From CAVVIH01 sp963748295 (GTDB taxonomy: Bacteria; Acidobacteriota; Vicinamibacteria; Vicinamibacterales; 2-12-FULL-66-21), in assembly GCA_963748295.1 (NCBI GenBank), contig CAVVIH010000007.1, positions 1 through 64,000 of the forward strand: a stretch of DNA of 64,000 nucleotides, in the 5' to 3' direction. Each line of letters begins with the position of its first letter. Positions within the stretch are counted from its first letter, which is position 1. Below the pieces are notes generated by a model. It was not told the origin of the DNA. It saw nothing but the letters and a program-made list of their open reading frames with translations, and did not search any database. The translations under genes were made by a program, and so were the position numbers. Below are positions 44,107 through 52,417 of the stretch, one piece after another.

Positions 44107-45507
44107 CTATGCCGGCGCCGCGCGCCGCGCGGCGTTCTTGCTGCCGTCCTGGATATCGTGCTTCTTCATCTTGCTGTAGAGCGTCGGACGGTAGAGTCCG
44201 AGAATCTGCGCCGCCTCCTGCTTGTTCCAGTTGGTCCGCTGCAGCGTCTGCAGGATCGCCATCTTCTCGATCTCCGCCAGCGTCCGGTGCGGCGGAATCA
44301 CGAACTCGGTCGTCGTCGTGCTCTCGGTCCGCAGCGACTCCGGCAGATCGCCGACGGTGATTTCCGAGCCCTTCGCCACCAGCACGCCGCGCTCGATCAC
44401 GTTCTCGAGCTCGCGGACGTTGCCCGGCCAGCGATGCCGGATCAACACGTGATACGCGGCGGGCGCGATCGATTTGACGTTGCGTTGATGGCGCTGCCGG
44501 TACTTCTCCAGGAAGTGCTCGCACAGCAGCGGAATGTCTTCGGTCTTCTCACGCAGCGGCGGCACCCGGAGCGTGATCGTGTTGATGCGGAAATAGAGAT
44601 CCTCGCGGAGCTTGCCGTCGCGCAGCGCGGCGTCGAGGTCGATGTTGGTCGCGCAGACCAGCCGGAAGTCGACGCGCACGATGCGATCGCTGCCAATCGG
44701 CCGGTACTCGCGCTCCTGCAGGACGCGCAGCAGCTTCGTCTGCAGGTACGAGGGCATCTCGCCGATCTCGTCGAGCAGCAGGGACCCGCCCTCCGCCATC
44801 TCGAAGAGACCTTCTTTGTCGTTCTGCGCCCCGGTGAACGCCCCCTTCTTGTAGCCGAACAGCTCGGACTCGATCAGGTCCTTGGGGATCGCCGCGCAAT
44901 TGATCTTGATGAACGGACCTTTCGCGCGCTTGCTGTTGTAGTGGATGCCGTTGGCGATCAGCTCCTTGCCGGTGCCGTTCTCGCCCTGGATCAGGATGTT
45001 CGCGTCGCTGCCGGCGACGCTTTCCACGAGCTCCAGCACCTCGTGCATCTTCTTGCTCTTGCCGATGATGTTCCCGAAGCGAAACTGCCCTTCCAGCTTC
45101 TGCTTCAGCAACAGGTTCTCGCCGACCAGATCGCGGCGCTCGATGGCGCGATCGAGCATCGCCAGCAGCGTGTCGGGCTCGATTGGCTTCTCGACGAAGC
45201 TGTGCGCGCCGGCCTTCATCGCCTCGACCGCCTTCGGCACGCTGCCGTGGCCGGTGATGACGATCACCTCGGTGTCGGCGTGGGTCTGCTTGAACTTCCG
45301 CAGCAGCTCCAGGCCGTCGGCGTCCGGCAGCATCATGTCGGTGACGACGACGTCGGGCTTCCAGGTCTTGAAGATCTCCTCGCCGCGCGTGCCGATCATC
45401 GCGGTCCGGACCTCGTAGCCCTCGTGCTCGAGCAGGATCTTCAGCCACTCGATCATCGACGGCTCGTCGTCTATTGCGAGCACCCGGTTCTTCTTTTTGG
45501 TCGTCAT
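44107..45507 (-). CDS. NtrC-type sigma-54 response regulator
   Basis: This 466-residue regulator has a receiver domain (LAIDDEPSM, phospho-Asp in DVVVTDMMLPDAD, Lys in VEKPIEP), an AAA+ domain with GENGTGKELIANGIHY, the sigma-54 contact loop GAFTGA and LLLDEIGEMP, and a C-terminal HTH (NWNKQEAAQILGLYRPTLYS). It should activate sigma-54 promoters after phosphorylation. No histidine kinase is adjacent. It lies immediately upstream of mlaE on the same strand, so it may be co-transcribed with the lipid-transport genes. Confidence 0.95.
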   Translation of the reverse strand: MTTKKKNRVLAIDDEPSMIEWLKILLEHEGYEVRTAMIGTRGEEIFKTWKPDVVVTDMMLPDADGLELLRKFKQTHADTEVIVITGHGSVPKAVEAMKAGAHSFVEKPIEPDTLLAMLDRAIERRDLVGENLLLKQKLEGQFRFGNIIGKSKKMHEVLELVESVAGSDANILIQGENGTGKELIANGIHYNSKRAKGPFIKINCAAIPKDLIESELFGYKKGAFTGAQNDKEGLFEMAEGGSLLLDEIGEMPSYLQTKLLRVLQEREYRPIGSDRIVRVDFRLVCATNIDLDAALRDGKLREDLYFRINTITLRVPPLREKTEDIPLLCEHFLEKYRQRHQRNVKSIAPAAYHVLIRHRWPGNVRELENVIERGVLVAKGSEITVGDLPESLRTESTTTTEFVIPPHRTLAEIEKMAILQTLQRTNWNKQEAAQILGLYRPTLYSKMKKHDIQDGSKNAARRAAPA

Positions 45508-45677
45508 GCGGCCTTCACCTCTGCCGTGGATGGTTGCTCATAATACAACCGTGACTGCCCGTGACTCCCTGAAATATACAGATGGCGCCGAGTGCGTCAC
45601 CATGCTGACACACGTTGTCTATTAATACACAACGGCTGACCAGGCACAAGCCCATCAGTAACCGGCAACGCGTCAGC

Positions 45678-45683
45678 TATAAT
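45678..45683 (+). promoter_or_regulatory. -10 box TATAAT of the liu operon, leaderless
   Basis: A perfect TATAAT ends 6 nt before the ATG of the zinc-ribbon gene. This spacing places the start site at the initiation codon, so the operon mRNA should be leaderless. Confidence 0.6.
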
Positions 45684-45689
45684 CCGGCC

Positions 45690-45860
45690 ATGCCCGACCC
45701 CGGCAAACCGGATCCGACGCCGCAGGCTCCCACCGGAAAGCGCCCCGACCCGGGGGCGGACAAGGTCATCTGCGAGCGCTGCGGGGCGGAGATGTTCAGA
45801 ATGCACGCCGTCTGGCGGTGCCCGGCGTGCCGCTACAAGACCGACTGCTGCGGCTGGTAA
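45690..45860 (+). CDS. 56-residue zinc-ribbon microprotein, first gene of liu operon
   Basis: This short protein has a Pro/Lys/Asp-rich N-terminus (PDPGKPDPTPQAPTGKRPDP) and a zinc-ribbon: CERCGAEMFRMHAVWRCPAC, then KTDCCGW at the end. Two CxxC pairs 15 residues apart should bind one zinc. Its TAA overlaps the ATG of the carboxylase beta-subunit gene (TAATG), so the two are coupled. The role is unknown; a small accessory or assembly factor of the carboxylase is possible. Confidence 0.75.
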   Translation: MPDPGKPDPTPQAPTGKRPDPGADKVICERCGAEMFRMHAVWRCPACRYKTDCCGW

Positions 45861-47464
45861 TGGACCCGATCGAGTCCCACATCGACACGACGTCGGAGCT
45901 GTTTGTCTCCAACCAGGCGCGGATGCGCGCCCTCATCGCGGAGTTGCGGGAACGCACCGCGCTCGTCCGCCAGGGTGGCGGCCCCCGGTACCTGCAGCGT
46001 CATCGCGAGCAGGGCAAGCTGCCGGTCCGCGACCGCATCGACAAGCTGCTCGATCCCGAAACGCCCTTCCTCGAGCTGTCCCCGCTGGCGGCGTGGGATC
46101 TCTACGACAACGAAGCGCCCGCCGCGGGCATCGTCACCGGCGTCGGCCGTGTCTCGGGGCGCGAGGTCATGGTCGTCGCGAACGACGCAACCGTCAAAGG
46201 CGGCACCTACTATCCGATCACGGTGAAGAAGCACGTCCGCGCGCAGCAGATCGCGCTCGAGAACCGCCTCCCCTGCGTCTATCTGGTCGACTCCGGCGGC
46301 GCCTTCCTGCCGCTTCAGGCCGAGGTGTTCCCGGATCGCGATCATTTCGGCCGCATCTTCTTCAATCAGGCACGGATGTCGGCGGAGCGCATCCCGCAGA
46401 TCGCGGTCGTCATGGGTTCCTGCACGGCCGGCGGCGCCTACGTCCCGGCGATGTCCGACGAGACGATCATCGTCAAGGGCACCGGCACGATCTTCCTCGG
46501 CGGTCCTCCGCTCGTGAAGGCGGCGACCGGCGAAGAAGTGACCGCCGAGGAGCTCGGCGGCGCGGACGTCCATACGCGGCTCTCGGGCGTCGCCGACTAC
46601 TTCGCCGAAGACGACGAGCACGCGCTGCACCTCGCGCGGACGATCGTCGGCACGCTGAACACCGTCAAGCAGCTGCCCGACGTCTCCCCACCCGAGGATC
46701 CGCTCTACGACCCCGCCGAGATCTACGGCATCGTCAACGCCGATACCCGCAAGCCGTATGAAGTTCGCGAGATCATCGCCCGCATCGTCGATGGCTCGCG
46801 ATTCGACGAGTTCAAGGAGCGATACGGCACGACGCTCGTCACGGGCTTCGCGCGCATTCACGGGTTCCTGACCGGCATCATCGCGAACAACGGGGTGCTC
46901 TTTTCTGAATCGGCGCTGAAGGCGACGCACTTCATCGAGCTGTGCAATTTGCGGCATATCCCGCTCGTGTTCCTGCAGAACATCACCGGGTTCATCGTCG
47001 GACGGCAATACGAGCGCGCCGGGATCGCGAAGGACGGCGCGAAGATGGTGCACGCGGTCGCGAATTCGGTGGTGCCCAAGTTCACGGTGATCGTCGGCGG
47101 ATCGTTCGGCGCCGGGAATTACGGCATGTGCGGCCGCGCCTACGAGCCGCGCCTGCTGTGGATGTGGCCCAACTCGCGCATCTCGGTGATGGGCGGCGAG
47201 CAGGCGGCCGGTGTGCTGACGACGGTGAAGCGCGATCAGCTCGCGCGCGCGGGCAAGCCCTTCCCGCCGGAAGAGGAAGCAGCGATCAGAGATCCCATCC
47301 TGGAGAAGTACGAGAGCGAGGGATCACCCTACTACTCGACGGCGCGCCTGTGGGACGACGGGATCCTCGATCCGGCGGACACGCGGAAGGCGCTGGCGCT
47401 CGGCCTCTCGGCCGCGTTCAACGCGCCGATTCCCGACGCGAAGTTCGGCGTTTTCCGGATGTAG
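45860..47464 (+). CDS. liuB: Methylcrotonoyl-CoA carboxylase beta subunit
   Basis: This 534-residue carboxyltransferase subunit transfers the biotin-bound carboxyl group to 3-methylcrotonyl-CoA in leucine breakdown. Typical motifs are GRVSGREVMVVANDATVKGG, CVYLVDSGGAFLPLQ, MGSCTAGGAYVPAMSDE, GTIFLGGPPLVKAATGE and RLWDDGILDPADTRKAL at the end. The wording favours MCC beta over propionyl-CoA carboxylase, and gene order supports it. The ATG overlaps the previous stop. Confidence 0.92.
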   Translation: MDPIESHIDTTSELFVSNQARMRALIAELRERTALVRQGGGPRYLQRHREQGKLPVRDRIDKLLDPETPFLELSPLAAWDLYDNEAPAAGIVTGVGRVSGREVMVVANDATVKGGTYYPITVKKHVRAQQIALENRLPCVYLVDSGGAFLPLQAEVFPDRDHFGRIFFNQARMSAERIPQIAVVMGSCTAGGAYVPAMSDETIIVKGTGTIFLGGPPLVKAATGEEVTAEELGGADVHTRLSGVADYFAEDDEHALHLARTIVGTLNTVKQLPDVSPPEDPLYDPAEIYGIVNADTRKPYEVREIIARIVDGSRFDEFKERYGTTLVTGFARIHGFLTGIIANNGVLFSESALKATHFIELCNLRHIPLVFLQNITGFIVGRQYERAGIAKDGAKMVHAVANSVVPKFTVIVGGSFGAGNYGMCGRAYEPRLLWMWPNSRISVMGGEQAAGVLTTVKRDQLARAGKPFPPEEEAAIRDPILEKYESEGSPYYSTARLWDDGILDPADTRKALALGLSAAFNAPIPDAKFGVFRM

Positions 47465-47467
47465 CGC

Positions 47468-48247
47468 ATGGCGACCGTCGAAGTCACGCAGTCCGGTCCA
47501 GTAGCACACGTCGTCCTGAATCGTCCGGAGGTCCGCAACGCGTTCGACGAGGCGCTGATCGGCGAGCTGACGGCGTGGGCCGAATCGATCAGGGCTGGTG
47601 GTCCTTCCCGTGTCGCGATTCTGTCCGGCGCGGGGAAGACGTTCTGCGCCGGCGCGGATCTCACCTGGATGTCGCGAATGGTCGGCTACTCGGCCGACGA
47701 GAACGTCCGCGATGCACGGACGCTCGCCAGGATGTACCAGGCGCTGAACGATGTCCCCATCCCCCTGATCGGACGGGTGCATGGAGCGGCGCTCGGCGGC
47801 GGCGCCGGCCTGGCGGCTGTCTGCGACATCGTCGTTGCGGCCGACGATGCGTTGTTTGGATTCACTGAAGCGAAGCTCGGGATCCTGCCGGCGGTGATCT
47901 CGCCATATTCGGTTGCGAAGATCGGGCAATCCGCCGCCCGCGAGCTGTTCCTGACCGCGGCGCGCTTTACGGCCGCGCGCGCGCGCGAGATCGGACTGGT
48001 ACACCGGGTGGTGGGCGCAGGCGACCTGGACGCGACGATCGAGGCGATTGTCGAAGAACTCCTGACATCCGGCCCCGAGGCGACCGCCGGCGCCAAAGCG
48101 CTGATTGCCGGGGTCGCCGGCAAGGAACCCCGGTCGGTCACCACGCTGACGGCGGAAACCATCGCGCGTCATCGCGTGTCCCCCGAGGGCCAGGAAGGGA
48201 TGCGGGCGTTTCTCGAGAAGCGCAAAGCGCCGTGGGTCCCTCAGTGA
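47468..48247 (+). CDS. liuC: Methylglutaconyl-CoA hydratase
   Basis: This 259-residue crotonase-fold enzyme should hydrate 3-methylglutaconyl-CoA to HMG-CoA. The motifs CAGADLTWMSRMVGYSADEN and RVHGAALGGGAGLAAVCDIV are those of LiuC-type hydratases. It lies 3 bp after the beta subunit stop and 1 bp before the alpha subunit start, between the two carboxylase subunits as in known liu operons. Confidence 0.88.
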   Translation: MATVEVTQSGPVAHVVLNRPEVRNAFDEALIGELTAWAESIRAGGPSRVAILSGAGKTFCAGADLTWMSRMVGYSADENVRDARTLARMYQALNDVPIPLIGRVHGAALGGGAGLAAVCDIVVAADDALFGFTEAKLGILPAVISPYSVAKIGQSAARELFLTAARFTAARAREIGLVHRVVGAGDLDATIEAIVEELLTSGPEATAGAKALIAGVAGKEPRSVTTLTAETIARHRVSPEGQEGMRAFLEKRKAPWVPQ

Positions 48248-48248
48248 G

Positions 48249-50228
48249 ATGACGTTGCGACGCGTGCTCATCGCAAACCGCGGCGAGATTGCGGTGAGGA
48301 TCATCCGGGCGTGTCGCGAGTCGCGAATCGAATCGATCGCCGTCTACTCCGACGCCGACGAGAAGTCGCTTCACGCGCGGCTGGCCGATCGCGCGATCCG
48401 CATCGGCCCGCCGGCCCCTGGCGAGAGCTACCTCTCGATTCCGCGCCTGATCGAAGCGGCTCGATCCACTCAGGCGGATGCGATTCATCCGGGCTACGGC
48501 TTCCTGTCGGAACGCGCGGAGTTCGCCCGGGCGTGCGAGGAGGCGGGCATCGTCTTCATCGGTCCACCGGCTGCGGTCATCGAGAAGATGGGCTCGAAGA
48601 TCGCCGCGCGCGAGCTGATGCAGTCGGCGGGTGTGCCGGTCGTTCCCGGCCAGACGCCGGCGGACCAGACTGACGAGGGGGTCCTGGCAGCGGCGAAGGC
48701 AATCGGGTATCCGGTGCTGGTGAAGGCGTCGGCCGGCGGCGGCGGCAAGGGGATGCGCGCGCTGGCCAGCGAGGCAGGCGCACGGGAAGCGGTTCAGTCC
48801 GCCCGCCGCGAATCAGCGGCGGCGTTCGGCGACGGCACGCTCTACGTCGAGCGGCTCGTTCAGCGTCCGCGGCACGTCGAGATACAGGTTCTTGCCGACA
48901 ACCACGGCCACGTGGTGCACCTGTTCGAGCGCGAGTGCTCGCTGCAGCGGCGCCATCAGAAGGTCATCGAGGAAACGCCGAGCGTGGCAATAGACGACTC
49001 CGTGCGTGCGCGCATGGGTGACGCGGCAGTGGCCGCAGCCCGCGCGTGCGGCTATCGCAATGCCGGCACGATCGAATTCCTCGTCGAAGGCAGCGGGAAG
49101 CATGCGCGCTTCTACTTCCTCGAGATGAACACGCGTCTCCAGGTGGAGCATCCGGTCACCGAGGAGGTGGTCGGCGTCGATCTCGTCAGGGCGCAACTGG
49201 CGGTTGCCGCCGGGGCGCCGCTGCCGTGGACGCAGACCGGGCTCGGCCAGCGGGGCCATGCGATCGAGTGCCGCGTGTATGCGGAAGATCCGGCCAACGG
49301 GTTCCTGCCGCAGGCGGGGCGCCTCCTGCTCTACCGCGAGCCGTCCGGACCGGGGATTCGCGTCGATTCCGGGTTCGTCGAAGGCGACACCATCGCGGTC
49401 AATTACGACCCGTTGATCGCCAAGCTGGTTGCCTCCGCGGAGACGCGGACCGCGGCGATCGAACGCGCGTCAGCCGCGCTCCGTGCGTTTCCCGTGTTGG
49501 GCATCCGTACCGAATATTGCCTTCCTGCTCCGGCTGCTGGAGGATCCGGCATTTCGGCGCGGCGACGTTCACACTGGATACATCGACGAGCATCTCGCTG
49601 CTCTGAACCGCGACGAGCCGCCAGCCCTCGAGGCCGTCGCCGCGGCGGCCCTGGCGTCACACTCACAGGCTGTCGCGATTGCGCCGGCTGCCGGTTCATC
49701 CAGGCCGGATCCGTGGAGTCAGCTCGGCGGGTGGGGGCGCTGATCGCCGTGGCCAGGACGTTGAAACTCAGACACGGCGCCAGCGAGCACGCGATCACGA
49801 TCGTGGACGATCAGCACGTGCGCGTCGACGAGGTGGACATTCCCGTCCGGGCGAACGGCGACGGCAGCCTGCGGGTCGGATCGGCGGGCCGGCTCGCGTG
49901 GTCGATGGCTGCCGGAAACACGCGCTGGGTTTTTCTCGACGGCCGCGTCTACGAGTTCGAGGTGCCGGCCGGCCGCGGCCGCGCGCGCGGCGCCGGACAG
50001 CATGGATCGCTGTCGGCGCCAATGCCGGCGACGGTGCGGCGCATCAACGTCAAGGTCGGCGACCGCGTCGAGCGCGGCGATACGCTGCTGATCCTCGAAG
50101 CGATGAAGATGGAGCTGCCGGTGAAGTCCCAGTCGGCCGGGGTGATCGAAACGATCAACTGCCAGGAGGGCGAGCTCGTGCAACCCGGCGTCCCGCTGAT
50201 CGAGATCGAGGAAGCGGACAAGGCCTGA
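48249..50228 (+). CDS. liuD: Methylcrotonoyl-CoA carboxylase alpha subunit, two frameshifts
   Basis: The product has an N-terminal biotin carboxylase (RVLIANRGEIAVRIIRACRE, ATP-grasp GGGGKGMRALAS, EMNTRLQVEHPVTE) and a C-terminal biotinyl domain with the target lysine in LILEAMKMELPVK. The frame stays open throughout, but residues between about 49520 and 49735 are out of frame. An extra base near 49520 (RT-NIAFLLRLLEDPAF is restored by removing it) and a lost G in a G run near 49735 compensate each other. This is best explained by sequence error in an intact gene. Confidence 0.9.
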   Translation: MTLRRVLIANRGEIAVRIIRACRESRIESIAVYSDADEKSLHARLADRAIRIGPPAPGESYLSIPRLIEAARSTQADAIHPGYGFLSERAEFARACEEAGIVFIGPPAAVIEKMGSKIAARELMQSAGVPVVPGQTPADQTDEGVLAAAKAIGYPVLVKASAGGGGKGMRALASEAGAREAVQSARRESAAAFGDGTLYVERLVQRPRHVEIQVLADNHGHVVHLFERECSLQRRHQKVIEETPSVAIDDSVRARMGDAAVAAARACGYRNAGTIEFLVEGSGKHARFYFLEMNTRLQVEHPVTEEVVGVDLVRAQLAVAAGAPLPWTQTGLGQRGHAIECRVYAEDPANGFLPQAGRLLLYREPSGPGIRVDSGFVEGDTIAVNYDPLIAKLVASAETRTAAIERASAALRAFPVLGIRTEYCLPAPAAGGSGISARRRSHWIHRRASRCSEPRRAASPRGRRRGGPGVTLTGCRDCAGCRFIQAGSVESARRVGALIAVARTLKLRHGASEHAITIVDDQHVRVDEVDIPVRANGDGSLRVGSAGRLAWSMAAGNTRWVFLDGRVYEFEVPAGRGRARGAGQHGSLSAPMPATVRRINVKVGDRVERGDTLLILEAMKMELPVKSQSAGVIETINCQEGELVQPGVPLIEIEEADKA

Positions 50229-50231
50229 CGC

Positions 50232-51141
50232 ATGGCGAGACCGTCAGCGGTGAGGATCGTCGAGGTCGGCCCGCGGGACGGGCTTCAGAACGAGCACGCC
50301 GCGATCGGCACGGCGGACAAGATCGGCTTCGTCAACCGGCTGACCGAGGCGGGCCTGGGGTCGATCGAAGTATCCGCCTTCGTCAGCCCGAAATGGGTCC
50401 CCCAGATGGCGGATGCCGCCGAAGTGTTCGCGGCGATCACGCGGCGTGCCGGCGTGCGGTATCTCTGCGCTCGTTCCCAATGCCGCCGGCCTCGACCGCG
50501 CGCAGGCGGCCGGCGTCACCGAGGTCGCGATCTTCGCCGCGGCGTCCGAGACGTTCAGCAAGCGCAACATCAACCAGACCATTGCGGAATCGCTCACGAC
50601 GTATCGCGCCGTGGCCGCGAGGGCATCGCAGCTGGGGATGAAGATCCGCGCCTACGTCTCCACCGCGTTCGGTTGCCCGTTCGAAGGGGCGATCGCTCCG
50701 GCGCGCGTCGCGGAGGTGTCGGCGGCACTGATCGAGATGGGCGCCTTCGAGGTCGCCGTCAGCGACACGATCGGCATCGCGCATCCGGGTCAGGTGCCGC
50801 CGGTGGTCGGCGCCGTCGCCGGGCGCGTGCCGCTTCACCAGATCGCCCTGCACTTCCACGACACGCGCGGCACGGCCCTCGCCAACGTCCTGACTGCCCT
50901 CGATCTCGGCATCGCAACTTATGATGCGTCAGCGGGCGGCCTCGGTGGATGTCCATACGCGCCCGGCGCCACCGGGAATCTGGCGACCGAGGATCTGGTG
51001 TACATGCTCGACGGCCTGGGGATTCGCACGGGGGTCGATCTCGATGCGCTCGTAAACGCGTCACGCTTCATCGAGCCTCACGTTGGACATCTCCTCCCGT
51101 CACGGTATTACAGAGCAACGGTCGCAGATCGGCAGGGCTAA
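50232..51141 (+). CDS. liuE: Hydroxymethylglutaryl-CoA lyase, one frameshift
   Basis: This TIM-barrel lyase cleaves HMG-CoA to acetyl-CoA and acetoacetate, the last step of leucine catabolism. The N-terminal VEVGPRDGLQNE with the catalytic Arg-Asp, the barrel stretch ALHFHDTRGTALAN and the cysteine loop GGLGGCPYAPGATGN are all present. One extra base near 50462 shifts the frame between AGVRY and SALVPNAAGLD. The gene is mvaB in other nomenclatures. Its TAA is part of the palindromic element that follows. Confidence 0.92.
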
Positions 51142-51190
51142 AGCCCGGCGCTACGACCACAGTCCGTAGCGCAGGCCTTCAGGCCTGCCG
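51130..51190. repeat. Palindromic intergenic element spanning two stop codons
   Basis: This 61-bp element has inverted symmetry: CGGCAGGGCTAAAGCCC on the left and GCAGGCCTTCAGGCCTGCCG on the right, with CGCTACG and CGTAGCG arms around the centre. The TAA of the lyase gene (51139-51141) lies in the left arm and the TGA of the PHP gene (51181-51179) in the right arm. Elements of this wording are, in my recollection, dispersed in many acidobacterial genomes. Confidence 0.85.
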
Positions 51191-52309
51191 GCGTTGTCTC
51201 ATCCAGCTTTCCAGCTTCGTGTCCGTCCAGCAGTTGATCACCCGCGCCGCGGGAATGCGCGCCAGACGCGCATGCGCGATCGCGAAGTCGGTGAACCGCA
51301 GCTCCCCGATCGCATGCGCGTCGCTGTCGAGCGCGAAGATGCATCCGGCGTCCAGCGCCTGGCTCGCCAGCTCCCAGTCGAGATCCTGCCGGTGCCAGTT
51401 GCCGTCCAGTTCGACCGCCACGCCGCGCTCCGCTGCCGCGGCGAAAACGCGCGGCCAGTCCGCCACCACTCCCGCGCGCGTGTTGTAGACGCGTCCGCGC
51501 GGGTGCCCCAGGATCGCCACCGCCGGCGCCTGGACGGCGGCGAGCATCCGCGCGGTCTGGTCCTCGGGCCGCCGCAACAGCGCGTGCGGTGACGCGACCA
51601 CGAACTCGAACGCGCGCCGCTCCGCCTCGTCGAGGTCGAGCGACCCGTCCCCGCGAATGTTCGCCTCGACGCCCTTGAACACGCGGAAGCGGCCCGCGTA
51701 CGACTCGTTGACCTTGTCGATCTCGCGCTGCTGGCGTATCGCCGTCTCCATCGTCATGCCTCTCGCGACAGGCAGACCGTACGAGTGGTCCGTGACGCCC
51801 ATGCACGTGTGGCCCAGCTCGAGGCACGCGTCGACCATTGTCGCGACGCTCTCCGCGCCGTCGCTCCATGTCGTGTGCATCTGGAAATCGCCGCGGAAGC
51901 TCGCGCGGCTGACGACCGCGCGCGGCAGCCGCATCGCCATCGCCTGCTCCATCGCGTGCTGGCTGAGAAAATGCCCGCGCAGCAGCCGGCGCTTCTCGAG
52001 GTCGCCACGCTGCTTCGATTGCGCTGCCGCGGCTTCGACCGTCGGCGAGCGGCCCTCGGCCACGAACTCGGACAGGATGCGGACGCTGGCTGGACCGATG
52101 AACTGCACGTCGCGCAGCACACCGGACTCGACGAGTTCCTTCACCGAAGCCGGCAGCGCCGCGATCGCCTTCGCCGCGCGCTTGTAGCCAAAGCGGCTTC
52201 GCTCGGTGGGCTGCAGCGCAGCCATGTCGTAGAGAAGTCCTGCCGCGAGAATATTCGGATCGTCCGGCGCTCTACCGGAGCGCTCCCGCCGGTGTGTAGC
52301 CAACGTCAC
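51179..52309 (-). CDS. PHP-domain phosphoesterase with helix-hairpin-helix N-terminus
   Basis: This 376-residue protein resembles DNA polymerase X without its nucleotidyltransferase domain. An N-terminal HhH-like region (IAALPASVKELVESG, IGPASVRILSEFV) is followed by a PHP domain: FRGDFQMHTTWSDG, GVTDHSYG, VEANIRGDG, ASPHALLR, GHPRGRVYN and ALDSDAHAIGEL. The first His of the usual HxH is Gln. PHP domains of PolX are 3'-5' exonucleases or phosphoesterases, so a DNA-end processing role is possible. C-terminal residues come from the palindromic element. Confidence 0.82.
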   Translation of the reverse strand: MTLATHRRERSGRAPDDPNILAAGLLYDMAALQPTERSRFGYKRAAKAIAALPASVKELVESGVLRDVQFIGPASVRILSEFVAEGRSPTVEAAAAQSKQRGDLEKRRLLRGHFLSQHAMEQAMAMRLPRAVVSRASFRGDFQMHTTWSDGAESVATMVDACLELGHTCMGVTDHSYGLPVARGMTMETAIRQQREIDKVNESYAGRFRVFKGVEANIRGDGSLDLDEAERRAFEFVVASPHALLRRPEDQTARMLAAVQAPAVAILGHPRGRVYNTRAGVVADWPRVFAAAAERGVAVELDGNWHRQDLDWELASQALDAGCIFALDSDAHAIGELRFTDFAIAHARLARIPAARVINCWTDTKLESWMRQRRQA

Positions 52310-52417
52310 ACTCCTGGATGAGGTGTCCCTTCATAGGCACACTTTCGCCGTTCTGCAAGGGATTCGCCCTCGTTTCCGAACGGCACCCGGCTTGCTCAGG
52401 TAAGCCGTGGAGGGTAT

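Noticed and set aside
49520..49735. Genuine variant segment in the carboxylase alpha subunit
   Set aside because: The alternative frame gives a normal biotin-carboxylase continuation (NIAFLLRLLEDPAF, VHTGYIDEHLAAL), so the in-frame reading is an artefact of two compensating indels.
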